Origin: Mycolicibacterium sp. lyk4-40-TYG-92
GTDB taxonomy: Bacteria > Actinomycetota > Actinomycetes > Mycobacteriales > Mycobacteriaceae
Reading direction: 5' to 3'
Length of the DNA stretch: 64,000 nt
Assembly (NCBI RefSeq): GCF_030209435.1
Contig: NZ_JARVRX010000003.1
Coordinates: 310,001 to 374,000, forward strand
Both the position numbers and the translations under genes were made by a program. This document shows, piece after piece, positions 59,036 to 64,000 of the stretch. The notes beneath the pieces are model-generated. The model made no database searches. It had not been told where the DNA came from and worked only from the letters and a program-made list of their open reading frames with translations. How positions within the stretch are numbered: position 1 is the stretch's first letter; the number at the start of each line of letters is the position of its first letter.

Positions 59036-60511
59036 TCAGTGCTTGGACCGCTGCCGGATCCGGGTGGTGAGTTCCTTGACGTGATCGAAAACCTCACGCC
59101 GCGAGGCCATTTCTTTCTTGATCTTGCGTTCGGCGTACATGACCGTGGTGTGGTCGCGGCCGAAGGCCTGGCCGATCCGTGGCAACGACAGGTCTGTGAG
59201 CTCCCGGCACAGATACATGGCGATCTGCCGGGAGAGGGCGACGGCGCGGGTCTTACCGGGGCCGCGGAGTTCCTCCACGCTGGTCTCGAAGTACTCGGCC
59301 GTGGCCGCCATGATCGTGGCGATGCTGATCTGGGTGGTGCCGGCGTCGGCGATGAGATCTCGCAGCACAATCTCAGCCAGCGACTTGTCGATCATCGTCT
59401 TGTTCAGCGACGCGAACGCCGTCACGCGGATCAACGCACCCTCGAGCTCGCGGATATTGCGGTCGATGCGGCTGGCGATGAGTTCGAGCACGTCGTCCGG
59501 CACATCCAGACGGTCCATCTGCGCCTTCTTGCGCAGAATCGCGATACGCGTCTCCAGCTCGGGCGGCTGAACGTCGGTGATCAGACCCCATTCGAACCGG
59601 GTCCGCAGCCGGTCTTCCAGCGTCGCAAGCTGTTTCGGCGGTCGGTCCGACGAGATGACGATCTGCTTGTTCGCGTTGTGCAGCGTATTGAAGGTGTGGA
59701 AGAACTCTTCCTGAGTGCTTTCCTTGCCTTCGATGAACTGGATGTCGTCGACCAGCAGGACGTCGATGTCGCGGAAGCTGCGTTTGAACGACGCGGTCCG
59801 GTCGTCACGCAGCGAATTGATGAAGTCGTTGGTGAACTGCTCGGTCGAGACGTACTTGACCCGCATGCCCGGAAAGAGCTTCTGCGCGTAGTTGCCTGCC
59901 GCGTGCAGCAGGTGCGTCTTGCCCAGACCCGATTCGCCCCAGATGAACAGCGGGTTGTAGGCCCGGGCCGGCGCCTCGGCGATGGCCAAGGTCGCGGCGT
60001 GCGCGAACCGATTGGACGCGCCGATGACGAAAGTGTCGAAGGTGTAGCGCCGATTGAGGCTCAGATCGGCCGATTCGTCCGCGGGTGGCCGGTTGAAGTA
60101 CCGGGGCCAGGTCTCTTCCGCGCTGGACAGCTCTTCGGCGTCCTCGTCCAGATCGTCCGCAGCGGTGACCGGCTCGGGTTCCAGAGCCTCGGCTTCGGCG
60201 GTGTCGGTGACCGCCGGCCGGTCGTCGGTCTCCGGGACCGCGATCCGAACACCCAGGTCGACGCGCTGTCCGAGATGCCGGCTCAACGCGGCGATGATCG
60301 GTTCGCGCAGGTGCCGTTCGATCTCGTTCTGGACGAACTGGGTGGGGACCGACAGCAACGCAAAACCTTCGGTCAGCACCAGCGGCTGAACCATGCGCAG
60401 CCAGGCCCGTTGTTGGGCGGTCAGTGTCGTGCTGCCGCCGAGGTCACCGTTGAGTTCGGCGACCACGCTTTTCCAGATGTCGGTGAACGATGCACTGGGG
60501 TTAGCGGTCAA
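59036..60511 (-). CDS. dnaA: DnaA, replication initiator
   Basis: 491 residues. N-terminal helicase-interacting domain, an acidic linker (about 90-150), AAA+ domain with GESGLGKTH near residue 195 and [10 protein letters not shown], and the DNA-binding C-terminus with [20 protein letters not shown] start at 60511 matches other mycobacterial dnaA starts. Preceded by the DnaA-box cluster at 60566-60598, and terminated by a hairpin next to oriC. Confidence 0.96.
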   Translation of the reverse strand: MTANPSASFTDIWKSVVAELNGDLGGSTTLTAQQRAWLRMVQPLVLTEGFALLSVPTQFVQNEIERHLREPIIAALSRHLGQRVDLGVRIAVPETDDRPAVTDTAEAEALEPEPVTAADDLDEDAEELSSAEETWPRYFNRPPADESADLSLNRRYTFDTFVIGASNRFAHAATLAIAEAPARAYNPLFIWGESGLGKTHLLHAAGNYAQKLFPGMRVKYVSTEQFTNDFINSLRDDRTASFKRSFRDIDVLLVDDIQFIEGKESTQEEFFHTFNTLHNANKQIVISSDRPPKQLATLEDRLRTRFEWGLITDVQPPELETRIAILRKKAQMDRLDVPDDVLELIASRIDRNIRELEGALIRVTAFASLNKTMIDKSLAEIVLRDLIADAGTTQISIATIMAATAEYFETSVEELRGPGKTRAVALSRQIAMYLCRELTDLSLPRIGQAFGRDHTTVMYAERKIKKEMASRREVFDHVKELTTRIRQRSKH

Positions 60512-60565
60512 CGACTACTACCCCCTCGGACCGCCTGACCGGCGGCTCAATAAAACGACGACAAT

Positions 60566-60598
60566 CTGTCCACATAGTTATCCACAGACTGTGGACAA
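60566..60598. promoter_or_regulatory. DnaA boxes upstream of dnaA
   Basis: Three 9-mers within 33 bp: CTGTCCACA at 60566-60574, consensus TTATCCACA at 60578-60586, and reverse TTGTCCACA at 60590-60598. Their position 55-90 bp before the start suggests autoregulation of dnaA, or an extension of the origin function. Confidence 0.85.
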
Positions 60599-61130
60599 AG
60601 TAGGAGAGTGCCGTCGTGCTCGTGTTTTGCATGCAGGAAGCCCGCGCGCTGAGGCTCGTCACAGGAACGTCTGTGGGCTCGTAGCGTCGGGACCTCTCTG
60701 GCTTGTTGTCTGGCGCCGTCGTGCAACGGCATTGGCAGAAGCTAACAAGTTTTCTGTTCGTCCGCCAACCGTTCGGCAACATTGGTTCGAGGTTCTTGGG
60801 CGTGTCGGCTTGCCACGTTGCGAGTGTGACGACTGTGACGAACTCATGTGTGATCCGCCGCACTTCCGACTACGAAGCGGTAACGGTTCCTGACGTGCGA
60901 CAGCGAGGTTTGACCCGGGGAATTCAGATCAGTACCCTCGAACAGTCGCCCACACGTGGTGATACGGCTGCGACCGGTAGAAGTCAGGCGAGAAGTTCTG
61001 GCGGCTCTGCTGGTACCGCGCCGGCTAGCAAGCAAGATGCGTGCGCTTACCAGCGACGACCGTGCCCACCGGCATGACTCGTTCATGTCGGTGGCGAGTG
61101 CGGGCGTCACATAGTTGAGGAGATACAGCC
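60599..61130. promoter_or_regulatory. dnaA-rpmH divergent region
   Basis: 532 bp without a gene, lower in GC than the surroundings. Must carry the promoters for dnaA (left) and rpmH (right). Some direct and inverted repeats are present, but none could be assigned. A GAGGAG ribosome site precedes rpmH. Confidence 0.6.
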
Positions 61131-61274
61131 GTGGCCAAGGGCAAGCGGACTTTCCAGCCGAACAACCGCCGTCGGGCGCGTGTGCACGGTTTCCGTCTGC
61201 GTATGCGGACCCGTGCCGGCCGCGCCATCGTGTCGGCCCGTCGCGGCAAGGGCCGTCGCTCTCTCACTGCGTGA
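61131..61274 (+). CDS. rpmH: RpmH, 50S ribosomal protein L34
   Basis: 47 residues: [20 protein letters not shown] at the start and GRRSLTA at the end, the family pattern. Rich in Arg/Lys as usual. GTG start at 61131 preceded by GAGGAG. First gene of the rpmH-rnpA-yidD-yidC-jag cluster. Confidence 0.96.
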   Translation: MAKGKRTFQPNNRRRARVHGFRLRMRTRAGRAIVSARRGKGRRSLTA

Positions 61275-61296
61275 CCTGACGCAGGATCGAAACACC

Positions 61297-61674
61297 GTGC
61301 TTCCGGCTCGTAACCGGATGACGCGCTCGACAGACTTTCGAGTCACCGTGAGCCGCGGTGTGCGCTCGGCGCAACGGGATCTCGTGGTGCATGCCTTGGC
61401 ACCACGAGTTCTTGGTGGTGTCGATTCAAACACCGAGGATGCGCCGAAAGTCGGTCTTGTCGTGGGTAAATCGGTCGGCAACGCCGTCCAGCGCCACCGG
61501 GTGTCCCGTCAGCTCCGTCATGCCAGCCGGGACCTGCTGCCCGAGCTACGGGCCGGTGAGCTTCTGGTGATCCGGGCCCTGCCGGGCAGTCGCGAGGCCG
61601 CCACCGCCACGCTGCAGGACGAACTGCGAGTCGCAGTGCAGCGCGCTCACGCGAAGTCCGGATCCCGGCCATGA
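61297..61674 (+). CDS. rnpA: RnpA, ribonuclease P protein component
   Basis: 125 residues, the family length. RNR-type core ([21 protein letters not shown]) and [19 protein letters not shown] start at 61297 with an upstream AGGA. Overlaps yidD by 4 bp. Confidence 0.94.
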   Translation: MLPARNRMTRSTDFRVTVSRGVRSAQRDLVVHALAPRVLGGVDSNTEDAPKVGLVVGKSVGNAVQRHRVSRQLRHASRDLLPELRAGELLVIRALPGSREAATATLQDELRVAVQRAHAKSGSRP

Positions 61675-61946
61675 GTCAGCGGCTGGCCCGCGGGCTGATC
61701 TTTCTCATCGAGCTGTACCGCAACATGGTGTCGCCGATGCGTCTGCCCAGCTGTCGGTTCAGCCCCACCTGTAGCCAGTACGCCGTCGAGGCACTCACCG
61801 AACACGGCCTGTTCCGTGGTTGTTGGCTGACGACAGTCCGGCTGGCCAAGTGTGGCCCGTGGCATCACGGGGGATGGGACCCCATCCCCGAAAGACGGTC
61901 CGCGGCACCGGCCGCGCAGTCAAGGAGCGATTCGCTTGTCTTTTAA
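61671..61946 (+). CDS. yidD: YidD, membrane protein insertion efficiency factor
   Basis: 91 residues. [22 protein letters not shown] and [12 protein letters not shown] are the diagnostic UPF0161 motifs. It overlaps rnpA (ATGA) and yidC (11 bp). An amphipathic helix associates with membrane. Confidence 0.93.
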   Translation: MSQRLARGLIFLIELYRNMVSPMRLPSCRFSPTCSQYAVEALTEHGLFRGCWLTTVRLAKCGPWHHGGWDPIPERRSAAPAAQSRSDSLVF

Positions 61947-63003
61947 CTGGTTCAGTCTGGACTACATCTATTACCCGGTATCGGGGATCATGTGGCTCTG
62001 GTACAAGCTTTTCGGCGCGATCCTCGGGGCGGAGAACTTCTTCGCCTGGGGCCTGTCGGTGATGTTCCTGGTCTTCACCCTCCGCGCGCTGCTGTACAAG
62101 CCGTTCGTCCGCCAGATCGAGACCACCCGGCAGATGCAGGAACTGCAGCCCCAGATCAAGGAACTACAGAAGAAGTACGGCAAGGACCGCCAGCGGCTCG
62201 CACTCGAGATGCAGAAGCTGCAGAGCGAACACGGTTTCAACCCGCTGCTGGGCTGTCTGCCGATGCTGGCGCAGATTCCGGTGTTCCTGGGCCTGTTTCA
62301 CGTGCTGCGGTCGTTCAACCGCACTGAGGGTGCCGGCATGGGCATCGGTGCCCAGGCGTTGTCCCTCGAAGCGAACCGGACGACGGGCAACTACTTCTTC
62401 AGCGCCACCGATGTCGCGCACTTCCTGAACACCGACCTGTTCGGAGCGCCGTTGGGCGCCACCATGATTCAGACCGGTGAGAGCCTCAAGGCGTTCGCGC
62501 ACTTCGACCGGATGTCGGTGATCCTGGTCGGCATCCCGCTGATGATCGTCTCGGGTATCGCCACGCACATGAACAGCCGCGCCTCGGTGGCGCGGCAGAG
62601 CGCCGAAGCTGCCGGCAATCCGCAGACCGCGCTCATGAACAAGCTGGCGCTGTACGTGTTCCCGTTGGGCGTCGTGGTCTCGGGCCCGTTCCTGCCGATC
62701 GCCATCCTCATGTACTGGGTGGCCAACAACATCTGGACCTACGGCCAGCAGCACGTGGTGTTCAACCGCATCGAGAAGCGCGAGGCCGAGGAGAAGGAGC
62801 AGGCGATCGCACGCCGTTCCGCCAACGCCCCGGCACCCGGTGCGAAGCCGAACCGGTCCAAGAAGGGCAATCCGCCGGCCGCCCCGGCGAGCTCGGGTAC
62901 CGATGTCGAACAGACCGGTACGGAACTCGATGGCACGACGGAATCCGGTTCTGCCGGCTCGAAGCCGGCCCCGGGCGCCAGGCCCAACAAGAAGAAGCGT
63001 TGA
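61936..63003 (+). CDS. yidC: YidC, membrane protein insertase
   Basis: 355 residues, five membrane helices; conserved [20 protein letters not shown] and [20 protein letters not shown]; a Lys/Ala/Pro-rich cytoplasmic tail (about 285-355). Start TTG 61936 with AAGGAG 8 bases upstream. Inserts proteins into the inner membrane alone or with Sec. Confidence 0.94.
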   Translation: MSFNWFSLDYIYYPVSGIMWLWYKLFGAILGAENFFAWGLSVMFLVFTLRALLYKPFVRQIETTRQMQELQPQIKELQKKYGKDRQRLALEMQKLQSEHGFNPLLGCLPMLAQIPVFLGLFHVLRSFNRTEGAGMGIGAQALSLEANRTTGNYFFSATDVAHFLNTDLFGAPLGATMIQTGESLKAFAHFDRMSVILVGIPLMIVSGIATHMNSRASVARQSAEAAGNPQTALMNKLALYVFPLGVVVSGPFLPIAILMYWVANNIWTYGQQHVVFNRIEKREAEEKEQAIARRSANAPAPGAKPNRSKKGNPPAAPASSGTDVEQTGTELDGTTESGSAGSKPAPGARPNKKKR

Positions 63004-63061
63004 CCGGTCAGAGGGTAAAGACCCTGAGCGACGGCCGGTGCAAGAGGGAGAAGGCAGGGAT

Positions 63062-63613
63062 ATGACAGACACAGAAACGCAGGCGGAGGCCCCGGAGACC
63101 GAGGCTGCGACGACGGCTTCGGCCGCTCCTGCAAGCAAGAGCGACGATCTCGAAGAGCGCCTGGTCGCCGAGGGCGAGATCGCCGGTGACTACCTCGAGG
63201 AGCTCCTCGATCTGTTGGACTTCGACGGTGACATCGATCTGGATGTCGAAGGCGACCGCGCGGTCGTCAGCATCGATGGCGGCAACGACCTGAGCAAGTT
63301 GGTGGGTCGCAAGGGCGAGGTGCTGGATGCGCTCCAGGAGCTGACCCGGCTGGCCGTGCACCAGAAGACCGGCGAGCGTAGCCGGCTGATGCTGGACATC
63401 GCCCGGTGGCGCCGGCAGCGCCGTGACGAACTGGCTGCGTTGGGCAAGAAGGTGGCCGAGCGCGTGCTCGCGTCGGGCGAGCGTGAAGAGCTGTCGCCGA
63501 TGACGCCGTTCGAGCGCAAGATCGTGCACGACGCGGTGGCGGCCGTGGACGGCGTCCACAGCGAGAGCGAGGGCGTTGAGCCGTCGCGCCGGGTGGTTGT
63601 TCTGCTCGATTGA
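63062..63613 (+). CDS. Jag (KH-R3H) RNA-binding protein
   Basis: 183 residues. Acidic/Ala-rich N-terminus, KH domain (DGGNDLSKLVGRKGEVLDALQ) and R3H domain (GERSRLMLDIARWR and VLASGEREELSPM). Conserved after yidC; acts in RNA binding linked to division in other bacteria. ATG at 63062 with a GGGA ribosome site. Confidence 0.93.
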   Translation: MTDTETQAEAPETEAATTASAAPASKSDDLEERLVAEGEIAGDYLEELLDLLDFDGDIDLDVEGDRAVVSIDGGNDLSKLVGRKGEVLDALQELTRLAVHQKTGERSRLMLDIARWRRQRRDELAALGKKVAERVLASGEREELSPMTPFERKIVHDAVAAVDGVHSESEGVEPSRRVVVLLD

Positions 63614-63622
63614 GCACCTTAA

Positions 63623-64000
<378 letters not shown>

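Overview
The window is chromosomal DNA of a high-GC actinobacterium, almost certainly a rapid-growing Mycobacterium (Mycolicibacterium type). Support comes from an ESX-1 (type VII secretion) cluster with espG1-espH-eccA1-eccB1-eccCa1, whiB6, the fhaA-fhaB-pstP-rodA-pbpA-pknA-pknB operon, crgA and cwsA, and the dnaA-dnaN-gnd-recF-gyrB-gyrA origin region. From memory, ESX-1 lies on the gyrase side of oriC beyond fhaA in M. smegmatis, but on the other side of the origin in M. tuberculosis. This window has the M. smegmatis arrangement. Species cannot be named from the sequence alone.

Layout. (1) 1-8.1 kb: 3' to 5' through the start of the ESX-1 locus (eccCa1 cut by the window edge, eccB1, eccA1, espH, espG1, all minus strand), then a MinD/EspI-like ATPase, an Rv3863-like HTH protein and whiB6. 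(2) 8.2-16.5 kb: small metabolic genes, a TetR/enoyl-CoA hydratase pair with a perfect operator palindrome, a Ser/Thr kinase, a Tat-exported purple acid phosphatase, an HtrA/PepD protease and a membrane protein. (3) 16.5-23.3 kb: a large SARP/AAA regulator, then lipoproteins and a putative zinc metallopeptidase. (4) 23.3-30.1 kb: an accessory metabolic stretch with three short-chain dehydrogenase or F420/LLM-type enzymes, two TetR regulators and proteins of unknown function. (5) 30.3-31.9 kb: a catalytically complete MraY homologue away from any division/cell-wall cluster, a methyltransferase remnant and tRNA-Leu. (6) 32.1-45.5 kb: the conserved growth and division kinase operon, trpG/pabA, a DUF881 protein, crgA, a PH-domain protein, ppiA and cwsA. 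(7) 45.6-48.2 kb: a DUF1254 lipoprotein and a divergent AraC-type regulator. (8) 48.2-60.5 kb: tRNA-Ala, a 40-residue DLW-39-like protein, tRNA-Ile, a DUF3566 protein, gyrA, gyrB, a DUF721 protein, recF, gnd, dnaN, oriC and dnaA. (9) 61.1-64.0 kb: the divergent rpmH-rnpA-yidD-yidC-jag-rsmG cluster with a perfect parS site.

How it fits together. The origin half holds replication initiation (dnaA, dnaN, oriC), topology (gyrA/B), repair (recF), segregation signals (parS) and membrane-protein insertion (yidC). The adjacent operon controls polar growth: PknA/PknB kinases and PstP phosphatase act on targets read by the FHA proteins, with RodA/PbpA building peptidoglycan and CrgA/CwsA linking to division. 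The ESX-1 end supplies secretion machinery with its WhiB6 regulator alongside. The least explained part is 19.6-31.8 kb: the unlinked MraY next to a decayed methyltransferase, the half-degenerate metallopeptidase and several proteins without a recognisable family. No CRISPR array, complete insertion sequence or integrase was seen.
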